NCBI GenBank assembly: GCA_963731105.1
Contig: CAVSUM010000024.1
Span: 62,001 to 126,000, forward strand
DNA length: 64,000 nucleotides
DNA from: RPQJ01 sp963731105
GTDB lineage: Bacteria > Pseudomonadota > Gammaproteobacteria > Steroidobacterales > Steroidobacteraceae
Direction: 5' to 3'
Position numbers and translations under genes: made by a program. This document shows, in pieces, positions 26,140 to 36,655 of this stretch. Under the pieces are notes generated by a model. It ran no database searches and was not told the DNA's origin. It worked only from the letters and a program-made list of their open reading frames with translations. The first letter of the stretch is position 1; every line of letters starts with the position of its first letter.

Positions 26140-26182
26140 GCTATGCGGACCTCCGTTGGCCTGGTGTGATCATAGTTCAAGC

Positions 26183-26214
26183 TTGACTAAATTAGCAACA
26201 GCTAATATTGTCAA
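26183..26214. promoter_or_regulatory. operator with overlapping divergent promoters of the sulfide locus
   Basis: TTGACTAAATTAGC (26183-26196) and GCTAATATTGTCAA (26201-26214) are 14-bp arms matching at 12 positions around AACA. The element doubles as two mirrored promoters. The plus promoter has TTGACT (26183-26188), 17 bp, TATTGT (26206-26211). The minus promoter has TTGACA (26214-26209), 17 bp, TTTAGT (26191-26186). A repressor bound here would block both directions. AT-rich palindromes of this kind are known BigR/ArsR targets; binding is inferred. Confidence 0.75.
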
Positions 26215-26240
26215 ACCTGCAACTGTCACCGGGCAAACCG

Positions 26241-27115
<875 letters not shown>

Positions 27116-27146
27116 CTATCCGCCATCCGCTATCCGCTATCCGCTT
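27116..27146 (+). repeat. heptamer array (type A), single arm before rhodanese gene
   Basis: ACTATCCGCCATCCGC followed by two TATCCGC units runs into TTCTTTCGAGGGTTTGCC and then the rhodanese ATG. Here a GAGGG ribosome site does follow the array. The upstream gene ends just before the array, and no partner arm is seen. Confidence 0.8.
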
Positions 27147-27162
27147 CTTTCGAGGGTTTGCC

Positions 27163-27519
27163 ATGCATCAAGTGACCGACGCCACTCCCGAACAAGTCCG
27201 CGCCTGGCTGGCCGCCGGCGAGATCCTGCTCGTCGACGTCCGCGAGGCCAACGAGTACGCCTTCGAGCGCATCCACGGCGCGTTGCTGTACCCGCTGTCC
27301 ACGTTCGATCCGCAGGCCCTGCCCACCGAGGGCCGCCGGCTGGTCCTGCAGTGCGGCTCGGGCAAGCGCTCGCTGATGGCGGCGCACAAGTTGCAGGCGG
27401 CCGGCCACGGCAACCTGACGCACCTCGCGGGCGGCATCCAGGCCTGGAAAGCGGCGGGACTGCCGGTGATCCGCATCGACGTCCAGACCGGCCGCGTCGT
27501 CGACGACGGCCGCCGCTAA
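27163..27519 (+). CDS. rhodanese-domain sulfurtransferase
   Basis: A 118-residue single-domain rhodanese. The catalytic Cys is C64 in the active loop CGSGKRS. The CGSGKRS loop is basic, typical of thiosulfate/persulfide transferases. In this operon it probably moves sulfane sulfur between SQR-made persulfide and the dioxygenase. The start is the ATG at 27163 with GAGGG upstream. The reading frame extends upstream through the heptamer array only because that array contains no stops. Confidence 0.9.
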   Translation: MHQVTDATPEQVRAWLAAGEILLVDVREANEYAFERIHGALLYPLSTFDPQALPTEGRRLVLQCGSGKRSLMAAHKLQAAGHGNLTHLAGGIQAWKAAGLPVIRIDVQTGRVVDDGRR

Positions 27520-27555
27520 GCGGCGCAGCAGTCTGCTGATCGCGAGGAGAAGTCG

Positions 27556-28632
27556 ATGAGGCGACCGTTACGCTCGACCATGCTGGTGGCCTCGGCCGCC
27601 GGCGCTGCCCTGCTGGCGTCGGCCACATTGACCGGCCGCGCCGCCGAGGCGCCGGCCGCAAAGGACGGGCTCGCGACGCTGGTCGTGGCCCAGGAAGCCG
27701 CGCCCACCGAGCGCCTGCTCGACGGCACGGTCGAGGCCGTCAACCAGTCCACGGTCTCCGCGCAGACCGCCGGCCGCGTCACCGGCATCTATTTCGACGT
27801 CAACGACGTGGTGCCGGCCGGCGCGCTGATCATGAGCATCCGCAGCACCGAGCAGGTGGCGGGCCTCACGCAGGCACAGGCAGCGCTCAATGAGGCCACG
27901 GCGCGTGAGGCCGAAGCGCAGACGCGCTACGAGCGCATCCGCGACATGTACCAGCGCCGCGTCGTCGCCAAGGCGACGCTCGACGAGGCCAGCGCCGGGC
28001 GCGACGCCGCGGTGGCGCGACTGATTGCCGCGAAGGCCGGCCTCGATGCCGCCCGCGAAGGCGTGTCGTACACGGAAATCCGCGCGCCGTACTCCGGCGT
28101 GGTCACGCAGAAGCTGGTGCAGGTGGGCGAATCGGTCGCGCCGGGCACGCCGCTCATGACCGGCGCGTCGCTCGACGCACTGCGCGTGGCGGCCGAAATT
28201 CCACAGAGCGTGATCGAGCAGGTGCGCTCGGCGCGCAAGGCCGTGGTCTACGTCGACGACCGGCGCATCGAGTCCACCGGGCTCACGATCTTCCCCGCGG
28301 CACAGGCCGAGTCCAACACCTTCCGCGCGCGGATCGAGCTGCCGAAGGGCGTGCAGGGCCTCGCGCCGGGGATGTTCGTCAAGGTCGGGCTGCTGGTCGG
28401 CGAGGCGGATCGCCTGCTGGTGCCGCGCTCGGCCGTGGTCGAGCGCAGCGAAATGCGCGGCGTGTACGTGGTGGCGCCCGACGGCCGCGTGTCGCTGCGC
28501 CAGGTGCGACTCGGCCACGCGCGCGGCGACCGGGTCGAGATCCTCGCCGGGATCGCCAGCGGCGAGCGCGTCGCGCTCGACCCGGCGGCGGCCGGCCTGA
28601 AGGCGCGCCAGCCGGCTGCGAAGCATGACTGA
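27556..28632 (+). CDS. RND efflux periplasmic adaptor (membrane fusion protein)
   Basis: A 358-residue exported protein. It begins MRRPLRSTMLVASAAGAALL, an apparent signal or anchor. A biotinyl-lipoyl-like half precedes the helical hairpin (about 105-165, NEATAREAEAQTRYERIRDM), and the other half (YTEIRAPYSGVVTQKLVQVG) follows, then beta-barrel and membrane-proximal domains. It is preceded by a GAGGAGA site. Its 3' end overlaps the pump gene by 8 bp, so the two are coupled. Confidence 0.93.
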   Translation: MRRPLRSTMLVASAAGAALLASATLTGRAAEAPAAKDGLATLVVAQEAAPTERLLDGTVEAVNQSTVSAQTAGRVTGIYFDVNDVVPAGALIMSIRSTEQVAGLTQAQAALNEATAREAEAQTRYERIRDMYQRRVVAKATLDEASAGRDAAVARLIAAKAGLDAAREGVSYTEIRAPYSGVVTQKLVQVGESVAPGTPLMTGASLDALRVAAEIPQSVIEQVRSARKAVVYVDDRRIESTGLTIFPAAQAESNTFRARIELPKGVQGLAPGMFVKVGLLVGEADRLLVPRSAVVERSEMRGVYVVAPDGRVSLRQVRLGHARGDRVEILAGIASGERVALDPAAAGLKARQPAAKHD

Positions 28633-31600
28633 GAAGCTCGGCATCAGCGGGCGCATCGCGCGCCTGTTCCTCGACAGCGAACTCACGCCGCTGCTCGGGA
28701 TCACGGCGCTGCTGCTCGGGCTGTTTGCCGTGTTCGTCACGCCGCGCGAGGAAGAGCCGCAGATCAACGTCACCATGGCGAACGTCATCGTGCCGTTCCC
28801 GGGCGCGTCGGCGGAGCACGTCGAGAGCCTGGTGACCACGCCGATGGAGAAGGTGCTGGCCGAGATCTCCGGCGTGAAGCACATCTACTCGGTGTCGCGG
28901 CCCGGCGTGGCGGTCATCACGGTGCAGTTCGAGGTGGGCCAGGAGCGCACCGACGCCATCGTGCGCCTCTACAACGCGATCTATTCCAACCAGGACTGGC
29001 GCCCGGCCGGCGTCGGCATCCTGCCGCCGCTGGTGAAGCCGAAGGGCATCGACGACGTGCCGGTGCTGTCGCTCACGTTGTGGACCCGGGATCCGCAGCG
29101 CGGTGCGCACGAGCTGCGCCAGGTGGCGCACGCCATCGAGGCGGAGATCCAGCGGGTGCCCGGCACGCGCAACGTCTACACCATCGGCGGCCCCGACGAG
29201 ACCGTGCACGTGGCGCTCGATCCGCAGCGCCTCGCGGGCTACGGCCTCACCGTCACCGAGCTGATCGGGTCGCTGCAGGCGGCCAACATCGTGCAGCACG
29301 CCGGCACCACGGTCGGCGCGGGTGCGGCCGTGCCGGTGCAGGCGGGTGAGTTCCTCGCCGACCGCGACGAGGTCGCAGGCCTCGTGGTCGCGGTGCACGA
29401 AGGCCGCCCGGTGTACCTGCAGGACGTGGCCGAGGTGCGCGCGGGCCCCGACCAGCCGGAGCAGTACGTCACGTTCGGCGCGGGACCTGCGGCCGCGACC
29501 AAGGGCGTCGAGCTGGCCGGCACCGCGCCGGCAGTGACCATCGCCGTGTCGAAGAAGCCCGGCGAGAACGCGGTCGACGTGACCCGCGCCGTGCATGAGC
29601 GGGTCGAGCTGCTGCGCGGCACGTACATTCCCGACGGCGTCGAAGTGACGATCACCCGCGACTACGGCGAGACCGCCAACGACAAGGCGCAGAAGCTGAT
29701 CCAGAAGCTGATGTTCGCCACCGCGTCCGTGGTGCTGCTGGTGTGGTTGACGGTCGGCTGGCGCGAGGCGGTGGTGGTCGGCGCAGCAGTGATTATCACG
29801 CTCGCCGCCACGCTGTTCGCGTCGTGGGCGTGGGGCTTCACGATCAACCGCGTTTCGCTGTTCGCGCTGATCTTCGCCATCGGCATCCTGGTCGACGACG
29901 CGATCGTGGTGGTCGAGAACATCAACCGGCACCTCGGACTGCACCCCGGCGTGAGCCTGTCCGAGCTGATCCCGCGCGCGGTCGACGAGGTCGGCGGGCC
30001 GACCATCCTCGCCACCTTCACCGTAATCGCCGCGCTGCTGCCGATGGCGTTCGTGTCGGGACTGATGGGCCCGTACATGAGCCCCATCCCGATCAACGCC
30101 AGCATGGGCATGCTGATCTCGCTCGCCATCGCGCTGGTGTTCACGCCGTGGTTGTCGAAGCGCCTGCTGTCCCATGCGCACGCTGCCCACCATGGCGAGG
30201 GCGGCGATTCACGGCTGCAGCGCTTCTTCGAGCGCGTCATGGCGCCGTTCCTGCGCGGCGAGAACGCGAAGGCGCAGCGCCACAAGCTGTACCTCGGCAC
30301 GCTGGTGGCGATCCTGCTGGCGGTGTCGCTGGTGGTCGTGCAGTGGGTCGTGATGAAGATGCTGCCCTTCGACAACAAGTCGGAGTTCCAGGTCGTCGTC
30401 GACATGCCGGAAGGCGCGGCGCTCGAGGAAACGGGCCGCGTGCTCGACGAGCTGGCGGCCGCGATCGCCGTGCTGCCCGAGGTCACCGACTACCAGGTCT
30501 ACGCGGGCACCTCCGCGCCGATCAATTTCAACGGCCTGGTGCGCCAGTACTACCTGCGCTCGGGGCCGGAGCTCGGCGACATCCAGGTCAACCTGGTCGA
30601 CAAGCACCACCGCGACCGCAAGAGCCACGAGATCGCCGTGGCCGTGCGACCGGTGCTGGCGGAGATCGGCCGCCGGCACGGTGCGTCGGTGAAGATCGTG
30701 GAAGTGCCGCCCGGCCCGCCGGTGCAGGCGCCGCTGGTGGCCGAGGTGTACGGCCCGTTCCCGGCGGCGCAGCGGGAGCTGACCGCAGCGGTGCGCAAGG
30801 TGTTCGATGCCACGCCCGACGTCGTCGACGTGGACGACAGCCTCGAGAGCCAGCGTCCGCGCCAGGTGGTGCGGATCGACCGGCAGAAGGCGGCGCTGCT
30901 CGGCGTGAGCCAGGCGGACGCCGTGCAGGTGCTGGCCACCGGCCTCGGCGGCCACGACGCAACCTACCTGCACGCCGGCCGCGAGACCTACCCGATCCCG
31001 GTGCGCCTCGAGCTCGACGTGCCCGACAAGGCCGACCTCGCCGGCGCACTGGCGCTGCAGGTGCGTTCGAGCAGTGGCGCGCGCGTGCCGCTGTCGGAGA
31101 TCGCCGTGGTCGAGGAGCGGCCGTGGGACAACTCGATCTACCACAAGGACCTGCTGCCGCTGCATTGGGTCACCGCGGATGCGGTCGGCGAACTCGACAG
31201 CCCGTTGTACGGCATGTTCGAAATCGTCAGCAGCCTCAAGACCGACCTGCCGGCCGGCACCGAGCTCGAGCAGCGCTTCTTCACGCCGCCCGAGGACCCG
31301 TACCGCTTCACGCTCAAGTGGGACGGCGAGTGGCAGATCACCTTCGAGACGTTCCGCGACATGGGGCTCGCGTACTCGGTCGGCCTGGTGCTGATCTACC
31401 TGCTGGTGGTGGCGCAGTTCCGCAGCTACGCGGTGCCGCTGGTGATCATGGCGCCGATCCCGCTCACCGTGATCGGCGTGATGCCGGGCCATGCGCTGCT
31501 CGGCGCGCAGTTCACCGCCACGTCGATGATCGGCATGATCGCGCTCGCCGGCATCATCGTGCGCAACTCGATCCTGCTGGTCGACTTCATCAACGTCGAG

Positions 31601-31837
31601 ATCGAGTCGGGACGCAACCTCGCGGACGCCGTGATCAGCGCTGCCGCGGTGCGCGCGCGGCCGATCGCGCTCACCGGCGTGGCGGCGATGACCGGTGCGT
31701 TCTTCATCCTCGACGACCCGATCTTCAACGGGCTCGCCGTATCGCTGATCTTCGGGATCCTGGTGTCGACCGCGCTGACCCTGGTCCTGATCCCGATCCT
31801 GTATTTCAGTTACCGCAGCAGACAACAGCGCGCCTGA
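28625..31837 (+). CDS. RND-family efflux permease
   Basis: A 1070-residue inner-membrane pump with the usual two halves. TM1 is near residues 25-45 and is followed by the periplasmic porter domain (EEEPQINVTMANVIVPFPGASAEHVE). TM4-type charged residues occur in GILVDDAIVVVENI. The second half repeats this with MPFDNKSEFQVVVDMPEG-like sequence and IIVRNSILLVDFIN. It is intact with no frameshift. The substrate is unknown. Placement between rhodanese and sulfide:quinone reductase under a persulfide-type repressor suggests export of a sulfur-derived toxic species. Confidence 0.94.
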   Translation: MTEKLGISGRIARLFLDSELTPLLGITALLLGLFAVFVTPREEEPQINVTMANVIVPFPGASAEHVESLVTTPMEKVLAEISGVKHIYSVSRPGVAVITVQFEVGQERTDAIVRLYNAIYSNQDWRPAGVGILPPLVKPKGIDDVPVLSLTLWTRDPQRGAHELRQVAHAIEAEIQRVPGTRNVYTIGGPDETVHVALDPQRLAGYGLTVTELIGSLQAANIVQHAGTTVGAGAAVPVQAGEFLADRDEVAGLVVAVHEGRPVYLQDVAEVRAGPDQPEQYVTFGAGPAAATKGVELAGTAPAVTIAVSKKPGENAVDVTRAVHERVELLRGTYIPDGVEVTITRDYGETANDKAQKLIQKLMFATASVVLLVWLTVGWREAVVVGAAVIITLAATLFASWAWGFTINRVSLFALIFAIGILVDDAIVVVENINRHLGLHPGVSLSELIPRAVDEVGGPTILATFTVIAALLPMAFVSGLMGPYMSPIPINASMGMLISLAIALVFTPWLSKRLLSHAHAAHHGEGGDSRLQRFFERVMAPFLRGENAKAQRHKLYLGTLVAILLAVSLVVVQWVVMKMLPFDNKSEFQVVVDMPEGAALEETGRVLDELAAAIAVLPEVTDYQVYAGTSAPINFNGLVRQYYLRSGPELGDIQVNLVDKHHRDRKSHEIAVAVRPVLAEIGRRHGASVKIVEVPPGPPVQAPLVAEVYGPFPAAQRELTAAVRKVFDATPDVVDVDDSLESQRPRQVVRIDRQKAALLGVSQADAVQVLATGLGGHDATYLHAGRETYPIPVRLELDVPDKADLAGALALQVRSSSGARVPLSEIAVVEERPWDNSIYHKDLLPLHWVTADAVGELDSPLYGMFEIVSSLKTDLPAGTELEQRFFTPPEDPYRFTLKWDGEWQITFETFRDMGLAYSVGLVLIYLLVVAQFRSYAVPLVIMAPIPLTVIGVMPGHALLGAQFTATSMIGMIALAGIIVRNSILLVDFINVEIESGRNLADAVISAAAVRARPIALTGVAAMTGAFFILDDPIFNGLAVSLIFGILVSTALTLVLIPILYFSYRSRQQRA

Positions 31838-31855
31838 CGCGCCAAGGGGGACGAG

Positions 31856-33127
31856 ATGGCACGAGTGATCGTGATGGGTGCTGGCCTCGGCGGCGTCGCC
31901 TGCGCCTACGAGATGAAGAAGAAGCTCGGCAAGGCGCACGAGGTGACGCTGGTGGGCAGCAGCGCCTATTTCGAGTTCACGCCGTCCAATCCGTGGATCA
32001 TGGTGGGCTGGCGCACGGCGCCGCAGACGCGCGTCGACCTCGAGCAGCCGCTCGCCGACAAGGAAGTCCGCTGGGTGCCGAAGATGGTCGACGCGATCGA
32101 CGCGCCGGGCTCGACGCTCAAGCTCGCCGACGGCTCGACGCTCGCCTACGACTACCTGGTGATCAGCACCGGCCCGAAGCTCGCCTTCGAGGAAGTGCCC
32201 GGGCTCGGGCCGAAGGGCCACACGCAGTCGGTGTGCACGCACCAGCACGCGCTGGCCGCGTGGGACCGCTACCAGGAGTTCGTCAAGGATCCCGGCCCGA
32301 TCGTGGTGGGCGCGGCGCAAGGCGCGAGCTGCTTCGGCCCGGCCTACGAGACGGCGATGATCCTCGACACCGACCTGCGCCGGCGCAAGATCCGCGACCG
32401 CGTGCCGATGACCTACATCACCGCCGAGCCGTACATCGGCCACATGGGCCTGGGCGGCGTCGGCGACAGCAAGGGGCTGATGGAATCGGTGCTGCGGCAG
32501 CGGCACATCAACTGGATCACCAACGCGAAGATCGTCGGCGTCGAGGCGGGCGTGATGACCGTCGCCGAGCACGCCGAGGACGGCTCGGTGAAGAAGGAGC
32601 ACAAGCTGCCGTTCAAGTACTCGATGGTGATCCCGGCCTTCAAGGGCGTGGACGCGGTGGCCGCGGTGCCCGAGCTCTGCAACCCGCGCGGCTTCGTGCT
32701 GATCGACGAGCACCAGCGCTCGAAGAAGTACCCGAACATCTACTCGGCCGGCGTCTGCGTGGCGATTCCGCCGGTGGAGGTGACACCGGTACCGACGGGC
32801 GCGCCGAAGACCGGCTACATGATCGAGTCGATGGTGAGCGCGATCTGCGAGAACGTGGCCGCCGACATCGCCGGCACGCCGGCGCAGGCGCGCGGCACGT
32901 GGAACGCGATCTGCCTCGCCGACTTCGGCGACACCGGCGCGGCGTTCGTGGCGCTGCCGCAGATCCCGCCGCGCAACGTCACCTGGGCGAAGGAAGGCAA
33001 GTGGGTGCACCTCGCCAAGGTCGCCTTCGAGAAGTACTTCCTGCGCAAGGTGAAGACGGGCTCGGTGGCGCCGCTGTACGAGAAGTACGTGCTGAGCACG
33101 CTCGGCATCGAGTCACTGAAGCAGTGA
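31856..33127 (+). CDS. sulfide:quinone oxidoreductase-like flavoprotein
   Basis: A 423-residue FAD protein. The FAD motif GAGLGGVACAYEM is near residue 8, and a second ISTGPKLAFEEVPG segment follows. C127, C159 and C353 sit at positions equivalent to the three redox cysteines of type I SQR (C128, C160, C356 in the Acidithiobacillus enzyme). It oxidises sulfide and passes electrons to ubiquinone, and is anchored to the membrane face through C-terminal helices. It is co-operonic with the dioxygenase and rhodanese, which together would take sulfide to sulfite/thiosulfate. Confidence 0.92.
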   Translation: MARVIVMGAGLGGVACAYEMKKKLGKAHEVTLVGSSAYFEFTPSNPWIMVGWRTAPQTRVDLEQPLADKEVRWVPKMVDAIDAPGSTLKLADGSTLAYDYLVISTGPKLAFEEVPGLGPKGHTQSVCTHQHALAAWDRYQEFVKDPGPIVVGAAQGASCFGPAYETAMILDTDLRRRKIRDRVPMTYITAEPYIGHMGLGGVGDSKGLMESVLRQRHINWITNAKIVGVEAGVMTVAEHAEDGSVKKEHKLPFKYSMVIPAFKGVDAVAAVPELCNPRGFVLIDEHQRSKKYPNIYSAGVCVAIPPVEVTPVPTGAPKTGYMIESMVSAICENVAADIAGTPAQARGTWNAICLADFGDTGAAFVALPQIPPRNVTWAKEGKWVHLAKVAFEKYFLRKVKTGSVAPLYEKYVLSTLGIESLKQ

Positions 33128-33140
33128 CGGGAGTGCGGGG

Positions 33141-34445
33141 ATGAAGGAAGGCGCTGGGCGGCGGATCATCGTGGCGGCGGCCGTCGCGTGGGCGGTCGCC
33201 GCACCCGCGACCTCGGCGGAGACGCTGACGGAGGCGTGGACGCGGGCCTCGCAGCAGGATCGCGGCCTCGCCGCCGTGCACAGCCAGGCGGAAGCCGCCG
33301 AGCTCGACGCGGCGGCCGCCCGCGCACAACGCTGGCCGACGCTCGCGGTCGGCGGCGGCTACACCTGGCTCGACGACTCGCCGGCCTTCGACTTTGCGTT
33401 CACCGGCCTGCCCATCATGCCGCCGGAGCTGTTCGGCGGCGACGACTTCGCGATGGGTGCCGCGACGCTCAGCGTGCCGGTGTTCACCGGCGGACGGATC
33501 TCCTCGAGCATCGCTGCGGCGGAAGCGCGCGGCCGCGGCGTGGGTGCGCAGGCGCGTGGCGCGGAGCAGGACCTGCGACTCACGGTGGCGGAGTCGTACG
33601 TCGACGTGCTGCGGGCGCGCAAGGCGCTGGCCGTGGCGGACAGCAACGTCCGCACGCTCGAGGCACTGGTCGGCGACATCGGTGCCATGTACGAGCGCGA
33701 GCTGGTGCCGAAGAACGAGTTGCTGGCGGTGCAGGTGGCGCTGGCCGACGCGCGGCAGAACCGCCTGCGTGCCGCCAATGCTGCCGAGGTGGCGCAAGCC
33801 GCCTACAACCGCCGCGTCGGCGAGCCGCTCGACCGTGCGGTCGAGCTCGACGAGGCCCTGCCGGCGCCTGAGGCGCTGCCGACGGACCTGGCGGCGCTGG
33901 TGCAGCTGGCGGTCGAGCAGCGCACGGAACTCGATGCGCTCGGCGAGCAAGCGAAGGCGTACGGCCAGATGGCCAAGGTCGAACGTGCCCGCGTGCTGCC
34001 GCAGGTCAGCGTCACCGGAGGCTACAACTACCTCGAGAACCAGTTCCTCGACGACGAGACCGTGGCGATGGCGGGCGTCGGCGTGCAATGGGCGCTGTTC
34101 GATGGCGGCCAGTCACGCAAGCGGGCGGCATCGCTCGAGCGCAATCGCCGTGCGACGGAGGAGCAACGGGCCGACGTCGAGTCGCTGATCGTGCTGCAGG
34201 TGCGGCAGGCCTGGCTCGGCGTCGACGAAACGCAGCAGCGGCTGCTCGTCACTGCCGGGGCGGTGGAACAGGCCGAGGAGAACCTGCGCATCGCGCGCGA
34301 GCGCTACGGTGCCGGGCTCGGCACGCAGACGCAGCTGCTCGAGGCGGAGACCCTGCGCGTGCAGGCGCTGACCAATCGCGACACTGCGGCGCTCGATGTG
34401 GGGTTCGCGCGGTTGCGGCTCGCGCGGGCGGTGGGGTCGCTCTAG
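33141..34445 (+). CDS. TolC-family outer membrane efflux protein
   Basis: A 434-residue protein with a signal peptide (IIVAAAVAWAVAAPATSA) and two OEP repeats of long coiled-coil helices joined by beta segments (VRQAWLGVDETQQRLLVTAG). It is the outer channel for the RND adaptor and pump upstream, so the operon carries a full tripartite efflux system. It is the last gene of the sulfide operon and is followed by the palindromes at 34482-34604. Confidence 0.9.
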   Translation: MKEGAGRRIIVAAAVAWAVAAPATSAETLTEAWTRASQQDRGLAAVHSQAEAAELDAAAARAQRWPTLAVGGGYTWLDDSPAFDFAFTGLPIMPPELFGGDDFAMGAATLSVPVFTGGRISSSIAAAEARGRGVGAQARGAEQDLRLTVAESYVDVLRARKALAVADSNVRTLEALVGDIGAMYERELVPKNELLAVQVALADARQNRLRAANAAEVAQAAYNRRVGEPLDRAVELDEALPAPEALPTDLAALVQLAVEQRTELDALGEQAKAYGQMAKVERARVLPQVSVTGGYNYLENQFLDDETVAMAGVGVQWALFDGGQSRKRAASLERNRRATEEQRADVESLIVLQVRQAWLGVDETQQRLLVTAGAVEQAEENLRIARERYGAGLGTQTQLLEAETLRVQALTNRDTAALDVGFARLRLARAVGSL

Positions 34446-34481
34446 TCGCTCTGCCGGGCGGCGCGTCTGCGGTGGTTGTCG

Positions 34482-34604
34482 GCGGGGTTTCCGGGTCTGT
34501 CCGCCCTCGCGAAGACAAAATGCTCGGTTGGACAGACCCGGAAACCCCGCTTGAACGCAGGCGCCTGAGCGACGCAGGAAAGGGATCCACCTTTCCTGCG
34601 TCGC
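34482..34604. repeat. two large palindromes after the tolC gene
   Basis: The first is a perfect 21-bp inverted repeat (34482-34502 with 34530-34550, GCGGGGTTTCCGGGTCTGTCC) around 27 bp. The second is a perfect 15-bp inverted repeat (34569-34583 with 34590-34604, GCGACGCAGGAAAGG) around GATCCA. They fill the 256-bp space between the convergent tolC and D-aminoacylase genes. No T-tract follows either, and I recognise no mobile element family. Apart from these palindromes I see nothing in that space. Confidence 0.85.
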
Positions 34605-34701
34605 ACGGCGCACGCAACGCCCACCGGATCCTGCCGCGGCACTTCGTTGCTGCCTGGAGACGTTACCTGGCCGTGCGAGGCCGCCGCAAGCGCCCGCATG
34701 C

Positions 34702-36476
34702 TCAGGCCACCATCGCCGCCGACTGCGAACCGGCGCTCAGCGGTCGCCCAAGCTTGCGTGTACCGAGCGCCGCCGAGAATTCGCGCCCGTCCCACACCTG
34801 CTCGCCGGCGATGAATACCGCCGTCACAACGCCGTCCGAGCGATTGACGAGTTGCTCGTGCTCGAAGATCTCCCGGTACACCATGCGGCGGTTCGCGTCG
34901 GTGTCGTAGCTGCGCAGCGCCTCCGGGTCGATCAGCACGAGGTCGGCCTGCGCGCCGACGTCGAGCCGTCCGGCGTCGATGCCGAAGAACTCTGCTGGCT
35001 CGCGCGTCAGTCGCTTCACGGCTTCGGCGACACGTTCCAGTGACCGGCGCTGCGCAATCTGCAGCGTAAGCAGGTTGCCGTCGAAGAACGCGAGGTTGAT
35101 CAGGTGCGCGCCGCTGTCGTTGAATCCGGGCAGCATGTGCTGGTGGAACAGCAGCTGCTCGAGCACCTCGGGCCGATCGTTCGCGATCGTGAACCACCAG
35201 CGCAGGTCGCGGTCGTAGCGGCGCACGAGATGCAGCAGGAACGCGCCCTCGCGACTGATCGGGTTCGGGAACGAGGCGAACGCCGCGGACTCGTCGGCAC
35301 TGCGCGCCGCGTCCAGCGCGACCCGCCTGGAAGTCCTGCAGGCGCCGGTAGATCGCGCCGAACGTCTCGCCCTGCCACTCGGCGACCGGGCAGCGCTCGA
35401 CCGTCAGCGCGTCGAGGTCGCGATTGAAGGTCGAGACTGCGCCGGCGTCGTGCCACTCGCGCACGAAGGTCGTGCCGAATTCCTCGCTCGCCATGATGCG
35501 GCGCCGTGCCGCGGCGTCCTCGATGTCGCAGGCCATCAGCTGCCGCGACGACTCGAACTCCTCGAAGATCGGGCAGATGGCGCCCTCCGCGAACATGCGG
35601 AACGGCGTGGCCAGCACCTGGAAATGGAAGCGTCCCTGCAGCAGCGGTGAATTGAGCAGGTTCGCGATCAGCGGGAAGAGCTTCCAGGTGCGTCGCTCGT
35701 GGGTGAGGTCCACCGCCGTGAGCGCCGAGGTCTTGAGCGGGCGACCGAACAGCCGGCCGCTGGTGAGGAAGAAGCGCAGGAACGTGGCGACGCGGTGCGA
35801 GGCGTCCGGCGTGCACTGCCAGACGCGGTCGTGACCACGCACCACTGCGAGCAGCGAACGCAGCTCGCCGAAGGTCGCGTGCTGCGCGGGAATGCGCTGG
35901 TCGGTGTGCGGCGCGTTGGCCAGGTAGTGGAACGGGATCGCGTCGGTCGAGAAGCCCGCGTAGCCCTGGCGCATCGCGTCCTCGAGCAGGCGCGCCATGC
36001 GCAGCAGCTCGTCGTCGGTGGGCTCGCGCGACACGGCGGCCGCGGTGCCCATCACCTCGATGCGCAGCATCGAATGCGGGATCAGCGGCACGACGTTCGG
36101 ACCGAGCGGCAGCCGGCGGAGGTGCTCGAGGTAGCCCGCCGTCGTGTCCCAGTCGATGCGGTCCACGACCTTGCGCAGCACCGGCTTCGGGATGTTCTCC
36201 ACGCGCGTGAAGCAGTCGAGGATCGGATCCTCGCCGTTGCGCCGCTGCGCGCCGAAGGCGGTGCCGAGGCTGCAGTTGCCGACCACCACGGTGGTGGTGC
36301 CGTGCCGCACGGATTCGGGCAGCCCAGGGGCGAGTTCGACCTCGAGGTCGAGGTGGGTGTGGATGTCGAGCAGGCCTGGCATGCAGCCAGCGGCCGGTGG
36401 CGTCGATGACGCGCTCGGCGCGGGCCGGGTCGAGGGCCGGGCCGCGCGCGGCGATGCGGCCGTCGGCCACGGCCAC
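34702..36476 (-). CDS. N-acyl-D-amino-acid deacylase/amidohydrolase (two frameshifts, unclear start)
   Basis: Three frames rebuild an amidohydrolase of about 590 residues. The N-terminal part begins AVADGRIAARGPALDPARA, then from MPGLLDIHTHLDLEV to LQDFQAG, then from VALDAARSADESAAF to the stop. Breaks lie near 36383 and 35328. The HTH metal motif, a later GFSTDAIPFH segment and the final DLVLIDPEAL strand fit the D-aminoacylase family. The start is uncertain: the frame stays open upstream to about 36530 with no ATG, and GTG 36476 is only the first usable codon. Real decay is possible, though one-base errors are common in this window. Confidence 0.75.
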
Positions 36477-36593
36477 GTCTTCCTGGCGCGGCGGTGAGCC
36501 AGTGCCGTCGAAAACCAGGGCGTTGCGGAGAGGGATTTGCCAGCGGCTAGTTCATACTCAGAGGGTAGCGAAACCAGTTCAGCCAGGTGACAG

Positions 36594-36621
36594 TTGAAAA
36601 TACACGAGACTCGTGTAAAAT
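36594..36621 (+). promoter_or_regulatory. promoter with embedded operator of the VapBC-like pair
   Basis: TTGAAA (36594-36599) and TAAAAT (36616-36621) are 16 bp apart. The spacer holds a perfect palindrome, ACACGA-GAC-TCGTGT (36602-36616). This is the arrangement of an autoregulated toxin-antitoxin promoter and it is intact although both genes behind it are damaged. Confidence 0.6.
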
Positions 36622-36655
36622 CGTGCTCGAATGCAAATGCCAGGGGATGCTACCC

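Noticed and set aside
30209..33010. 933-codon open frame antisense to the RND pump and SQR genes
   Set aside because: Translation is rich in Arg, His, Ala, Gly, Asp without any domain; it mirrors high-GC third positions of the genuine plus-strand genes.
29743..33144. 1133-codon frame overlapping the RND pump, SQR and start of tolC in a second frame
   Set aside because: Arg/Gly/Ala-rich translation with no recognisable domain, and it conflicts with three intact genes.
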